A stretch of DNA of 64,000 bases from an uncultured Lachnospiraceae bacterium (GCA_902787715.1 CADAHQ010000002.1:1-64000), one strand, 5' to 3'; shown: positions 34,933 to 43,657, counted from the stretch's first letter. Translations and numbers: made by a program. Notes: generated from the letters alone by a model not told the origin.

Positions 34933-34933
34933 T

Positions 34934-35227
34934 ATGAGCATGGCGTATTGGATTTCGGGTATCGTCGTGGGCGTTATCTTCGGCCTCGGATTAGCGCTCC
35001 GGCTTACCGCGTATTGTGTGATGAAATCGAACGATTACGGCGACACCTCCGGCTCCTGCAGTGACTTCGGAGAAGGCATCTTCCTCGTTGTCGAGGATGA
35101 TAACATGAAGACGCGGGAATTCAATCAAAACGCAAAGGAAATCCTGAACAAACGAAGAGAGGATCTTCTGGAGCGGGAGACCGGCAGTAAGACCGGGAAC
35201 AAAACCGGCGGCGCGACCGTGATGTGA
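34934..35227 (+). CDS. small membrane protein
   Basis: A 97-residue protein with one N-terminal membrane helix (about 4-28) and a charged, Lys/Thr-rich cytoplasmic tail (NKRREDLLERETGSKTG). It starts 1 base after the previous stop with AAAGGCAGG upstream. No family recognised; it belongs to the zinc-ribbon cluster by position. Confidence 0.65.
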   Translation: MSMAYWISGIVVGVIFGLGLALRLTAYCVMKSNDYGDTSGSCSDFGEGIFLVVEDDNMKTREFNQNAKEILNKRREDLLERETGSKTGNKTGGATVM

Positions 35228-35263
35228 AAAATGACTGCGGCGTTAATCAGAAAAGGATTAATG

Positions 35264-35290
35264 TCACATGAGATGTGATTGTGTTAAAAT
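35264..35290 (+). promoter_or_regulatory. dyad and -10-like element before the last cluster gene
   Basis: TCACAT (35264-35269) and ATGTGA (35273-35278) form a perfect dyad with a 3-base centre, followed by TAAAAT at 35285-35290. It may be an operator over an internal promoter; no good -35 is present. Confidence 0.4.
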
Positions 35291-35303
35291 CGGGAGGACA
35301 CCT

Positions 35304-35957
35304 ATGAAAAAAGAAACCGTGACACAAAAGAGTCTTTGGGAATGCCCGAACTGCGGCGCTCCGAGAGTTGCGAACGAGAGCAATTGCCGCTTCTGCGGAA
35401 GCGCTCTGGTGATGAGGACGGTTGTCACCGAGGAGATGACGAAGGAGTCGGTGGACCGCCAGTTCATCATTGATAACAGCCATCCGACCATCGTGTCGGA
35501 GCTGAAGCCTGCCTGGATCACGGAACCGACCAGACTTGTTTTGCTGCTTGCCGCCGGAGTATTCGCGGGGATAGGCCTGTGGCTTGGCTATAAGGCGCTG
35601 ACGGGGGATTCCGGTTTGCTTGTGCCGATGGGGTTAGCTTTTGCAATCGCACTTGTTTTTGTTGCAGTGGCGCTGCCTGCTGTGGTAAAATACAGACGTT
35701 TTTTGAAAACAGCCCCGGAGTACGAGGCAACCGTGGTGTCCGTGGACAAGCGGAAAGAGCCAATCGGCAATGAGACGCCCGGCTTCCAGACGCAGTATTC
35801 CGAGTACACCACCATGACCGTCCTCTTCCAACGTGACGGGGTAAAGACCTTCGGATTGTTCCGCGTATCAAACAATATAACCCGGGGCACGTTTGCAAAA
35901 GGCGAGAAAGTAAAAATCAAAGTGAAAGACGGCAATATTGCCCTTTGGGAAGGGTGA
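35304..35957 (+). CDS. zinc-ribbon membrane protein, third copy of the beta domain
   Basis: A 217-residue protein with a zinc ribbon (CPNCGAPRVANESNCRFCG, about residues 13-31), a short linker, two membrane helices (about 76-95 and 105-125) and a C-terminal domain opening with KYRRFLKTAPEYEATVVSVD, the motif shared with the other two cluster proteins. The zinc ribbon is nearly the same as that of the 278-residue protein, so the two are paralogues. The ATG at 35304 follows GGGAGGAC. Function unknown. Confidence 0.77.
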   Translation: MKKETVTQKSLWECPNCGAPRVANESNCRFCGSALVMRTVVTEEMTKESVDRQFIIDNSHPTIVSELKPAWITEPTRLVLLLAAGVFAGIGLWLGYKALTGDSGLLVPMGLAFAIALVFVAVALPAVVKYRRFLKTAPEYEATVVSVDKRKEPIGNETPGFQTQYSEYTTMTVLFQRDGVKTFGLFRVSNNITRGTFAKGEKVKIKVKDGNIALWEG

Positions 35958-36058
35958 TTGCGGTGTGGTGCCGTTCTTTGAAAACCGGGTGTTGCGAATG
36001 CCGGGCTTTGTGAAGCTTGTGCGGTGCATTTGCCCGAGATTCATTTCGGAGGTAATCA

Positions 36059-36352
36059 ATGGAACCGATTCACAGCATTGACGCGGAGGACGATCCTTTC
36101 GCATACCGTTACGACACGCAGTTGTTGATTGACCGCAGGGACGAGGACCTCGACGAGGACGAGATCGCGGACTACATCACCACGCATTTTGAGGGCAATT
36201 CCCTGATTGCCGTGGGGGATGAGGACATGGTAAAGATCCATTTCCACACCAATGAGCCGTGGAAGATCTTAGAGTATTGCGCCTCTGTGGGCGAGATTTA
36301 CGACATCGTCGTGGAGGACATGATCCGGCAGACCAACGGCCTGCACGGTTGA
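36059..36352 (+). CDS. stand-alone FakA middle-domain-like protein
   Basis: A 97-residue protein. The stretch AYRYDTQLLIDRRDEDLDED, then NSLIAVGDEDMVKIHFHTNE and ILEYCASVGEIYDIVVEDM, matches the middle domain of FakA/YloV fatty-acid kinase (usual forms GYCTE, GDD..vKVHVHTN, L..A...G...ikIeNM). Neither the DAK2 kinase domain nor the C-terminal domain is present. The two zinc-binding His (HFH) are kept; the Cys of GYCTE is Asp here. Such short relatives are sometimes labelled kinase to dihydroxyacetone kinase. GGAGGT lies at 36048-36053. It precedes tatD by 20 bases. Role unknown. Confidence 0.75.
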   Translation: MEPIHSIDAEDDPFAYRYDTQLLIDRRDEDLDEDEIADYITTHFEGNSLIAVGDEDMVKIHFHTNEPWKILEYCASVGEIYDIVVEDMIRQTNGLHG

Positions 36353-36372
36353 GTCGGAAGAGTTGGAACCGT

Positions 36373-37263
36373 ATGATTTTTGACACGCACGCACATTATG
36401 ATGATGAATGGTTTGACGGAGACCGGGAAGCATTGCTTCGCGGTCTTTCCGCGCGTGGGGTCGGAACCGTCGTAAACGTCGGAGCGTCAATGCGCGGGTC
36501 CCGGGCGTCGGTGGCGCTGTCGGAGAAGTATCCCTTCGTTTACGCGAGCGTCGGCGTCCATCCGGACGATGCAGAGAAGATGACGGAGGAGGATATGGCG
36601 GAGCTCCGCACCCTGGCGGGGGCGCCGAAGGTGGTCGCTGTCGGTGAGATCGGCCTGGATTACGGTTTCGACGAGGAGACGAGCGAGGAGGAGCGGACGC
36701 GCCTTAAGGAGCTTCAGCATGTGTGGTTCCGAAGGCAGCTTGCGCTGGCGGCGGAACTCTCGCTTCCGGTCATCATTCATTCCCGCGGCGCGGAGGGCGA
36801 TACCCTCGCGGTGATGCGGGAGTATGCGGAGAGTTTTCGCGGCACTGCGGCCAATGCCCACCGCACCTTCAAGGGGGGCATCATCCACTGCTTCAGCGGC
36901 TCGCCGGAGACCGCGGCGGAGTACCGGAAGCTGGGATTTCACGTGGGAGTGGGCGGCGTGCTTACGTTTAAAAATGCGAAGCGCCTCCCGGATGTGGTGG
37001 CGTCGGCGCCCCTTTCCCAGATTGTGCTGGAGACGGACGCACCCTACATGGCGCCCGTGCCGTTCCGCGGCAAGCGCAACGATTCCGGATATCTTCCGTA
37101 TGTAGTCGCAAAGATCGCGGAAATCAAGGGAATCTCCGAGGAGGAGGTCATTCGCGTGACCGCGGCCAATGCATCCGCGCTTTTCGGCCTGGACACATCC
37201 TCCGGGGAGCAGGCGCAGTCCTGTCCGGAGAAAGAGCAGGATGACCCGGGAGAGAAGAGATGA
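36373..37263 (+). CDS. TatD-family metal-dependent DNase
   Basis: A 296-residue TIM-barrel hydrolase. Metal-binding residues are seen in FDTHAHYDD, GEIGLDYG, IIHSRG, IIHCFSG and LETDAPYM. Family members are 3'-5' exonucleases or deoxyribonucleases. The ATG at 36373 begins the conserved MIFDTHAH. A hydrophilic tail of about 25 residues (SSGEQAQSCPEKEQDDPG) is extra. It overlaps the next gene by 4 bases; with rsmA two genes on, this matches the common Firmicute neighbourhood tatD...rsmA. Confidence 0.93.
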   Translation: MIFDTHAHYDDEWFDGDREALLRGLSARGVGTVVNVGASMRGSRASVALSEKYPFVYASVGVHPDDAEKMTEEDMAELRTLAGAPKVVAVGEIGLDYGFDEETSEEERTRLKELQHVWFRRQLALAAELSLPVIIHSRGAEGDTLAVMREYAESFRGTAANAHRTFKGGIIHCFSGSPETAAEYRKLGFHVGVGGVLTFKNAKRLPDVVASAPLSQIVLETDAPYMAPVPFRGKRNDSGYLPYVVAKIAEIKGISEEEVIRVTAANASALFGLDTSSGEQAQSCPEKEQDDPGEKR

Positions 37264-38486
37264 GCGAAGAAGGAAAAAAGAAACATAAAATAAGCCTCTA
37301 CTGGCGTATCTTAATTGTCGCAGGAGTGATTCTTGTCGCGGTCACGGTTCTTGCCATGCTGTGGCCGGCGGCCTGCGATGCCTACACGGACTATGTGTTC
37401 CCGTATATCACGATTCCCATGGGGTGGATTGTGAATCTGGCGCCCTTTGCCGTCGGTGAGATTCTGATGTACGCCGGCGCGGTGCTGGTGATCGGGGCGG
37501 TGGTGCTTTCGCTGATTTACGGCGTGAAGGCCATCGTACGCAAGATTCGCAAAACCGGCAGAAGCAGCGAAACCGGCGAGGCCGCTACTAAGACCGCTAA
37601 GACCGGAGGCTACGGCTTCTATAAAGGATACCTGAAGGTGCTTCTCGGCATTGTTGTCGCGGTATTGTGGCTCTTTCTTTTCCAGTGGTGGATTCCGTAT
37701 CACGGCTACGTGATGGGCGAGAAAAACCACACGGAGACGGTGACGCTCGAGTCTCTCCGGAAAGCCCGGGAGGAGATTGCCAAGGGGCTCAACAAGGCCA
37801 TGACGGAAGTAGCGCGCAGCGCCGACGGAAGAATCGTTTATCCAACGAGGGAAGAGCGGGATGCCGCGGTGGAAGCGGCGCTTCGGAAGCTGTCCGACAC
37901 CTACCCGCGGCTGCGGGGCTATTATGCGCGGCCGAAGGAGGCATTTTGCTCGGATGTGCTCGACTGGATGAACATCGGCGGATATACCTATCCCTACACC
38001 ACCGAGGTGACGTACAACCGCTACGTCGACAATCTGTACTGGTACTCCCTGATGGTCCACGAGACGGCGCACCGCAAGGGCTTTTATAAGGAAAACGAGG
38101 CGTGCTTTATGGCATTTCTCGCGTGTCTGTGCTCGGACGATCCGCTGGTGCGGTACTCCGGCCTGTACGACGTCTGGTGGGATATCGACAGCGCCTACTG
38201 GGACACCTTGCTGATGAGCTGCGGCGGCGATGAGACGAAGGCGGCGGAAATCTACTTCGCGGAAGTGCAGGTGGACGAAGCCCAGATGCTTTTGGACATG
38301 CAGGACGCCGCGAAGCAGGCGCAGGAGCTTTACGAGCAGGACGACCATCCTCTTGAGCAGTATCAGGAGGTGGCGTCGGATGCGGCGGACATCGGCTGGG
38401 ACATCCAGGCGCAGCTGATTGAGGGCGTGAGCTACAGCGACGTAGTGAAGCTGATCGCGGAGTACTACGGGGACGACGCGAAATGA
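37260..38486 (+). CDS. DUF3810-type membrane protein with HExxH motif
   Basis: A 408-residue protein with three membrane helices (about 16-36, 56-88, 122-142) and a soluble domain holding VHETAHRKGFYKENEACF. HETAH plus a downstream Glu is a zincin-like pattern, so a membrane-bound metalloprotease is plausible; the DUF3810 family is known for this but has no established substrate. The C-terminus is acidic and helical. ATGA overlap with tatD. The segment TYNRYVDNLYWYSLMVHE is also typical of the family. Confidence 0.82.
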   Translation: MSEEGKKKHKISLYWRILIVAGVILVAVTVLAMLWPAACDAYTDYVFPYITIPMGWIVNLAPFAVGEILMYAGAVLVIGAVVLSLIYGVKAIVRKIRKTGRSSETGEAATKTAKTGGYGFYKGYLKVLLGIVVAVLWLFLFQWWIPYHGYVMGEKNHTETVTLESLRKAREEIAKGLNKAMTEVARSADGRIVYPTREERDAAVEAALRKLSDTYPRLRGYYARPKEAFCSDVLDWMNIGGYTYPYTTEVTYNRYVDNLYWYSLMVHETAHRKGFYKENEACFMAFLACLCSDDPLVRYSGLYDVWWDIDSAYWDTLLMSCGGDETKAAEIYFAEVQVDEAQMLLDMQDAAKQAQELYEQDDHPLEQYQEVASDAADIGWDIQAQLIEGVSYSDVVKLIAEYYGDDAK

Positions 38487-38550
38487 GAGGAGCATGCGGG
38501 AAGTGCGGCAAATGCATCCCCGGAACAGTTTCGGGAAGTGAGGAATGGCA

Positions 38551-39411
38551 ATGGCGTATTTGAGCGATCCGAAGGAGACGATAGCGGTCCTGCAGAGGTA
38601 TCGGTTCAATTTTCAAAAGAAGTTCGGGCAGAATTTTCTGATTGACGGACATGTGCTTTCGAAGATTGTGGATGCCGCGGGGGTAACAAAGGAAGACGTC
38701 GTTCTGGAGATCGGACCGGGCATCGGAACCATGACCCAGGTCCTGTGCGAGAGCGCGAAGGAAGTGGTGGCCGTGGAGATCGACCGGAATCTCATTCCGA
38801 TTCTCACGGAGGACACCTGCAGGGAGTACGACAATCTGACGGTCATCAACGAGGACGTGCTGAAGTTGGATATCGCGGAGGTTGCCCGCAAGCACGGTGG
38901 AAAGCCCCTTAAGGTGGTCGCAAATCTGCCGTATTATATTACCACCCCGATCATCATGGGGATTTTGGAAAAGCATGCACCGGTGGCGGGCATCACCGTC
39001 ATGGTGCAGAAGGAAGTCGCCGAGCGGATGCAGGCGGGGCCGGGGAGCAAGGACTACGGTGCCCTTTCGCTGGCGGTGCAGTACTATGCGGACGCCTACA
39101 TTGCGGCGTTCGTTCCGCCGAACTGCTTTATGCCCAGACCCAACGTCGGGTCGGCGGTAATCCGGCTCACGATCCGTGAGACGCCGGCGGTTTCGGTGAA
39201 GGACGAGAAGATGTTGTTCTCGGTGATCCGGGCGGCATTTGCCCAGAGAAGAAAGACCCTTGTGAACGGTCTCGGCAACAGCGACGAGGTGCCGTGCAGC
39301 AAGGAGGAGGCCGCAGCGATCCTTGCGTCCATGGGGCTTCCGGAAACGGTGCGGGGGGAGACCCTCAGCCTTGCGCAATTCGCGCAGATCGCGGACGCGC
39401 TTGTGAAATAA
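38551..39411 (+). CDS. rsmA: 16S rRNA dimethyladenosine transferase
   Basis: A 286-residue KsgA/RsmA methyltransferase, which dimethylates two adenosines near the 3' end of 16S rRNA during 30S assembly. KKFGQNFLID, the SAM-binding EIGPGIGTMTQ, acidic EIDRN, catalytic NLPYYIT and FAQRRKTLVNGL are present. ATG codons lie at 38545 and 38551; the second is better spaced from GTGAGGA at 38538-38544. Confidence 0.96.
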   Translation: MAYLSDPKETIAVLQRYRFNFQKKFGQNFLIDGHVLSKIVDAAGVTKEDVVLEIGPGIGTMTQVLCESAKEVVAVEIDRNLIPILTEDTCREYDNLTVINEDVLKLDIAEVARKHGGKPLKVVANLPYYITTPIIMGILEKHAPVAGITVMVQKEVAERMQAGPGSKDYGALSLAVQYYADAYIAAFVPPNCFMPRPNVGSAVIRLTIRETPAVSVKDEKMLFSVIRAAFAQRRKTLVNGLGNSDEVPCSKEEAAAILASMGLPETVRGETLSLAQFAQIADALVK

Positions 39412-39429
39412 AACAGGCGTAAAATGCGG

Positions 39430-39453
39430 GCGCCCTTGTGAATTCACAGGCGC
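39430..39453. repeat. inverted repeat after rsmA
   Basis: TGTGAATTCACA (39437-39448) is a perfect palindrome flanked by GCGCC (39430-39434) and GGCGC (39449-39453). It may end rsmA transcripts, though the T-run is distant (39465-39469). Confidence 0.5.
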
Positions 39454-39479
39454 AAAATGTGCAGTTTTTGAAAAAGGGG

Positions 39480-39508
39480 TTGCATTTTTCGTTTCTTTGC
39501 GGTAGAAT
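39480..39508 (+). promoter_or_regulatory. promoter of the 559-residue lipoprotein gene
   Basis: TTGCAT (39480-39485), 17-base spacer, TAGAAT (39503-39508). Confidence 0.72.
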
Positions 39509-39576
39509 GTCCCCACGGGAATGGTAAATTCTATTTCCCATGTGCTTCAGTGCTATATTTCAGGGAGGAAAACACA

Positions 39577-41256
39577 ATGAAGAGAATTTTGGCATTGATT
39601 CTTGTTCTTTGCATGGCAGTCTGCATGCTGGCAGGTTGCGGTGACAAGGATGAAAAGAAGAAGAAAGATTCCCAGGCTTCGATCAAGAAGGGCGATATGT
39701 TCGATATGCTCGAAGAGATGGGTAACACTTCCACCGGCGAAGTTAAGATGAACATCGATTTCGATATCGAGGAAGCCGGCAGTTTCAACGGCGGTATCGA
39801 CCTTAAGACCAACGCCGAGAAGAACGCCTGCAGCGTAGGCTTCACCTTCAAGGGCAACATCGAGGGCAAGGATATCAACCTTTCCGTAAGCGATGCGCTG
39901 GTTATGGCAGACGGTTATCTCTGCGTAAACCTTCCGGAGATCGCGAAGGCGCTCACCGGTATCGAGCCGCAGTTCAAGGACATGATTGACACCTCGAAGC
40001 TCGGCTGGTTCAAGTTCCCGCTTCCGGACGACATGCCCGCATACGATGCAGCATTCCAGAAGAAGCTTGTCGGTACCTTCGTAGGCCTTTTCGAGAACAT
40101 GACCAAGAAGGCTGAGATGTCCGGCGACGATGGTGACTGCACCGCGAAGTTCGCTTCCAAGGAGTCTTATGTACAAGCTTTCACGGCATTCCGTGATTTC
40201 GTAAAGAACGATTTCAAGGGTCTTACCAACTCCATCGTGGAGAAGACCATGGGCCTGAGCATCGACCTGAACAAGTATGTTGACAAGCTTATCAACGAGT
40301 ACAAGTCCGATGCGCTTGAGATCGGCAAGGCTTACGGCCTTGACGAGGCAACCCTGAATCAGTACATCGACCAGATCAAGGCTCAGGACCTCAACAAGAT
40401 GCTCGACGATGCCAAGAAGCAGGGCGAGGGCATGAGCTCCCAGATGCTTACCGACGAGCAGATTGAAGGCATGGTTAAGCAGTTCGACCAGATCATCGAG
40501 CAGGCAAATGCATCCGAGAACGATCCTAAGGCTGAGCTCTCGGCACGCGTTTACACCACGGATGATTCCTACAAGGCTGACATCGCTCTGAAGCAGACCA
40601 GAGACGGCAACGGCAAGGCTACGATCTCCCTTGAGGTTATCCCGGGCGATCCTTCCGTTAAGGCTCCGAGCGACAATGTAATGAGCATTAAGTCCATCGC
40701 CGATCTTGCAGCTCCTCTGCTGGGCGGCGGAATCGACATCCCGACTCCTACGGATACTCCGGACCCGACGGCAACTCCTACTCCTACGGAAGCACCCGCG
40801 GCAACGCCTACTCCTACGGAGGCTCCCGAGGCAACTCCTACTCCTACGGCAGCTCCCACTGAGGCTCCCACCGAGAAGGAGACTTCCTACAAGGACGGCA
40901 AGCTGAATCTTGTTCTTTCCAACGGTAAGGTTCTGTCCTGCGAGATTCCCGGCAACTACAAGCTGAATTCCGCTTCCGGAAGCCAGGCTATCCTTCTTGA
41001 CGGAGTTACGACCTGCGCGTTCACGTATCAGGATTTCTCGGCATATTCCCAGGATCTGGTTGACACCACGATCGCTACGATGCTGAAGTCCTACGGCGAA
41101 GGCATTGATTGCGGCGACTGGAAGATTTACGAGTACGGCGGTGTTCGTCTCGGTATCCAAGTTTACCAGAAGCAGCTTGTTATCGTTTCCTCGAACGCCG
41201 ATGTAGAGACGTTCAAGGGCATGCTTAACAGCATTAAGAACTTCGATATCAAGTAA
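39577..41256 (+). CDS. lipoprotein of unknown function with Pro/Thr linker
   Basis: A 559-residue surface lipoprotein. The signal peptide ends in the lipobox MLAGC (Cys about residue 19), then a Lys/Asp-rich stretch. A large helical-beta domain (about 40-375) is followed by a Pro/Thr/Glu linker (PTPTDTPDPTATPTPTEAP and repeats, about 385-430) and a C-terminal domain of some 125 residues. The C-terminal domain resembles in outline that of the lipoprotein at 61611. Codon use (many GCT, GTT, CTT) looks adapted to strong expression. AGGGAGG precedes the ATG. Own promoter and terminator; monocistronic. Function unknown. Confidence 0.82.
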   Translation: MKRILALILVLCMAVCMLAGCGDKDEKKKKDSQASIKKGDMFDMLEEMGNTSTGEVKMNIDFDIEEAGSFNGGIDLKTNAEKNACSVGFTFKGNIEGKDINLSVSDALVMADGYLCVNLPEIAKALTGIEPQFKDMIDTSKLGWFKFPLPDDMPAYDAAFQKKLVGTFVGLFENMTKKAEMSGDDGDCTAKFASKESYVQAFTAFRDFVKNDFKGLTNSIVEKTMGLSIDLNKYVDKLINEYKSDALEIGKAYGLDEATLNQYIDQIKAQDLNKMLDDAKKQGEGMSSQMLTDEQIEGMVKQFDQIIEQANASENDPKAELSARVYTTDDSYKADIALKQTRDGNGKATISLEVIPGDPSVKAPSDNVMSIKSIADLAAPLLGGGIDIPTPTDTPDPTATPTPTEAPAATPTPTEAPEATPTPTAAPTEAPTEKETSYKDGKLNLVLSNGKVLSCEIPGNYKLNSASGSQAILLDGVTTCAFTYQDFSAYSQDLVDTTIATMLKSYGEGIDCGDWKIYEYGGVRLGIQVYQKQLVIVSSNADVETFKGMLNSIKNFDIK

Positions 41257-41287
41257 GACTGTCTTCGGACAATTGAGAAAAACTACA

Positions 41288-41326
41288 GGACGGCGGCACA
41301 ATTTCGGTTGTGCCGTCGTTTTTTTG
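41288..41326 (+). terminator. intrinsic terminator of the lipoprotein gene
   Basis: 41290-41101-equivalent arm at 41290-41301 pairs with 41308-41319 (12 bp including one G-T pair), then TTTTTTT. Confidence 0.88.
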
Positions 41327-41718
41327 CGTTCTTTTCGGAGAATTCCCGGGATTTCCTTCGGAAAATCCTTGCTTGTTCCGAAAAAAAGGCGTAAGATGGA
41401 AACGACGGATTGTCACGGACCAAATGAAAGATGCGGTTTCCCCGAAGGTTGAGGCGGTACGCGCTTCCCCGAGGGTTGAGACGGCACGGTCATTGAGCTC
41501 GTCGCGGAATTCCCGCGCCTATGTTCACTCGTTCCGGCAGTCGCTTATGGCGGACTGCATACTGCTCCCACGGTAAGAACGGGATGATTTCGGGCGCCGA
41601 GGGACCGATTGGTGCTCTGACTGCGGCTTCCTGCGCAATTGCGGCGCACAGCCGTTACAACCGTTCGGACGGTTCGATCATGGGCCGTTGTGCCCGGAAT
41701 ATGGGAGGTTTTTTTCGC
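41327..41718. other. gene-free stretch with a 27-base-period repeat
   Basis: No supported gene. 41438-41461 and 41465-41488 match at 21 of 24 bases (TTCCCCGAAGGTTGAGGCGG versus TTCCCCGAGGGTTGAGACGG). Open frames across it lack ribosome sites. No clear promoter for the next gene was found. Confidence 0.55.
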
Positions 41719-43602
41719 ATGGAAAAAAACAATGAGCGGGCTATGAACCGCACAAAACGTAACATGCGGACCAAACGGAACCTTAGCCGAGTTAAGGACT
41801 ATGCACCCCAGGGAGTGGTTGCATTTCTCGTGTTGGCCGCACTTCTGCTGTTTTTCTTTATTCTTTTGAAGCTGCCGCTTCTCGGCCGTTTCATCAAAAA
41901 CGTGACCCGCGCTCTCGCGCCGGCAATCGCAGGATTTATCTTCGCGTTCATCATGTCGCCCATGGTACGCTTCTTTGAGACGAAGATGATCCGGTTCTCC
42001 TGCAACCGCAAGAACGCGAAGACGGAGGACGAGGAGTGGATAACCAAGGTCCGTCGCCGTTCGCGCCGGTGGAGCATTCTGATTACGCTTGTCATTCTTC
42101 TCTCCATCATCTCTCTTTTGCTGGTGACCATCATCCCCGAGCTTGCCAAGAGTCTTAAAAACCTTGCGGTGAACCTCGCCGATTACCTGCGCCAGTTGAA
42201 GGACATCATCGACACCTACCTAAAGCACAATCCCCGCGTGGCTGACGCGCTGAATCCCGTAATCACCCGGTTCTCCGACACCGATAAGATTGCGGCGAGC
42301 ATCACGAAATACATCGACCTCAAGATGGCCGGTGGCTCCATCAAGTTTATCGCCAACAGTGCCGGTGCCATCGTGCGTATCCTGTACATCTGGCTGGTCG
42401 GAACCATCGTGGGCGTCTATCTCCTTGCCAGCAAGGAGTACTATATCGGTCTGAGCAAGAAGCTGTTCTTCGCCATCCTGCCGAAGCGCACCTCGAAAAA
42501 TGCAATCCAGACCCTGCACAAAGCCAATATCATCTATTCGGCAGCCATCCTCGGCAAGCTGGTAGACTCCATCATCATCGGAATGATCTGCTTTATCGGA
42601 ACCTCGATTCTCGGATTCTGGTTCCCTGCCATCAGCGAGTACAAGGTGCTTGTGAGCGTGATTGTCGGTGTGACGAACGTCATCCCGTTCTTCGGACCGT
42701 TCCTGGGCGGCATTCCGTGCTCCATCCTGATCCTCGCCATGCGGCCGCTTGACGGTTTGATTTTCGCGCTGTTTATCGTAGCGCTGCAGCAGTTTGACGG
42801 CAACTTCCTCGATCCGCACATCGTCGGAAAGAAGGTCGGCCTTCGCCCGCTGTACGTGCTGTGCGCATGTATGCTCTGCGGCGGTCTGTTCGGCATCCCG
42901 GGACTGATCCTTGCAACGCCCACCTGCGCCCTTGTGTACTATTTGACCAAATCTTACCTGGAAGTTCGTCTGGAGAGCAAGAACCTTCCGACCGAGACCA
43001 AGGAATATGTGACCAATCCGAGCGCCGTGATTGCCAACCGGTCCTTAAGCGTCGACCTCGTGACCGAGAGACTGGTCGCGGAATCCGATGCGCTGGATGC
43101 CGCGCAGGCGAAAGCCGTGGCGGAAGAAGAGGCGGCCATCGCCGTTCCGGGTGTGAAGCGCCACAGAAGACGCCATCGCAGCGGAGCAGTCACATCCTTC
43201 CTGGACGGTGAGAGCGTACTTACCGATGACGGTTCCCAGGACCTTGACCTTTCCGCATACGATGACCTGGAGTCCGGCGTTGCCAGGGAGAAACGCCTTG
43301 AGCGGGAGTGGTTGATGTCCGGCGGTGAGGAGGATCTCAACGACAACGGCATCTCCGACGAGCTCGAGAGAGAGCACGAGGTGAAGGCCGCGAGGGGAAA
43401 GCACATTAAGAAGAGCATTTTCCGAAGAATGATCGAAGAGGCGGAGGAAGACTGGAACGAGCACGGCAACAAGCCGCTTCCGGGGTCGAAGCGGAATGCG
43501 GCCTCCGAAGAGGAGAGCACCGTGGATTCCGCCCAGGCGCAGGCCAATGAAACGGACGCTTCGGCGGACACTTCAAAGAACGACGAAGATTCCGAAAAAT
43601 AA
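41719..43602 (+). CDS. AI-2E family transporter with long charged tail
   Basis: A 627-residue membrane protein. Residues about 35-415 are the AI-2E/PerM transporter core of about eight helices (VVAFLVLAALLLFFF, GFIFAFIMSPMVRFFE, GVTNVIPFFGPFLGGIP, QQFDGNFLDPHIVGKKVGL, GLFGIPGLILATP). Residues about 415-627 are an extra hydrophilic tail, acidic and Lys/Arg-rich with no known domain. Family members export autoinducer-2 or ions; which one applies here is open. The ATG at 41719 is chosen because GGGAGG at 41703-41708 precedes it; in-frame codons upstream have no ribosome site. Confidence 0.88.
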   Translation: MEKNNERAMNRTKRNMRTKRNLSRVKDYAPQGVVAFLVLAALLLFFFILLKLPLLGRFIKNVTRALAPAIAGFIFAFIMSPMVRFFETKMIRFSCNRKNAKTEDEEWITKVRRRSRRWSILITLVILLSIISLLLVTIIPELAKSLKNLAVNLADYLRQLKDIIDTYLKHNPRVADALNPVITRFSDTDKIAASITKYIDLKMAGGSIKFIANSAGAIVRILYIWLVGTIVGVYLLASKEYYIGLSKKLFFAILPKRTSKNAIQTLHKANIIYSAAILGKLVDSIIIGMICFIGTSILGFWFPAISEYKVLVSVIVGVTNVIPFFGPFLGGIPCSILILAMRPLDGLIFALFIVALQQFDGNFLDPHIVGKKVGLRPLYVLCACMLCGGLFGIPGLILATPTCALVYYLTKSYLEVRLESKNLPTETKEYVTNPSAVIANRSLSVDLVTERLVAESDALDAAQAKAVAEEEAAIAVPGVKRHRRRHRSGAVTSFLDGESVLTDDGSQDLDLSAYDDLESGVAREKRLEREWLMSGGEEDLNDNGISDELEREHEVKAARGKHIKKSIFRRMIEEAEEDWNEHGNKPLPGSKRNAASEEESTVDSAQAQANETDASADTSKNDEDSEK

Positions 43603-43627
43603 GCCCTCCGATTCGTGCAATATTGCC

Positions 43628-43657
43628 TTGACTTTCCGAGGCGAAAAAGACTATAAT
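43628..43657 (+). promoter_or_regulatory. promoter of the BMP lipoprotein gene
   Basis: TTGACT (43628-43633), 18-base spacer, TATAAT (43652-43657). Confidence 0.78.

Noticed and set aside
39553..41301. A 582-codon open frame on the minus strand opposite the lipoprotein gene
   Set aside because: It lacks a ribosome site and family features, while the plus frame has a lipobox, promoter and terminator. Long antisense frames are a by-product of the codon use here; similar ones at 61800-63641 and 43406-45025 were rejected for the same reason.
41310..41576. An 88-codon plus-strand frame after the lipoprotein terminator
   Set aside because: It starts inside the terminator, has no ribosome site, and its apparent protein repeat comes from the 27-base DNA repeat.
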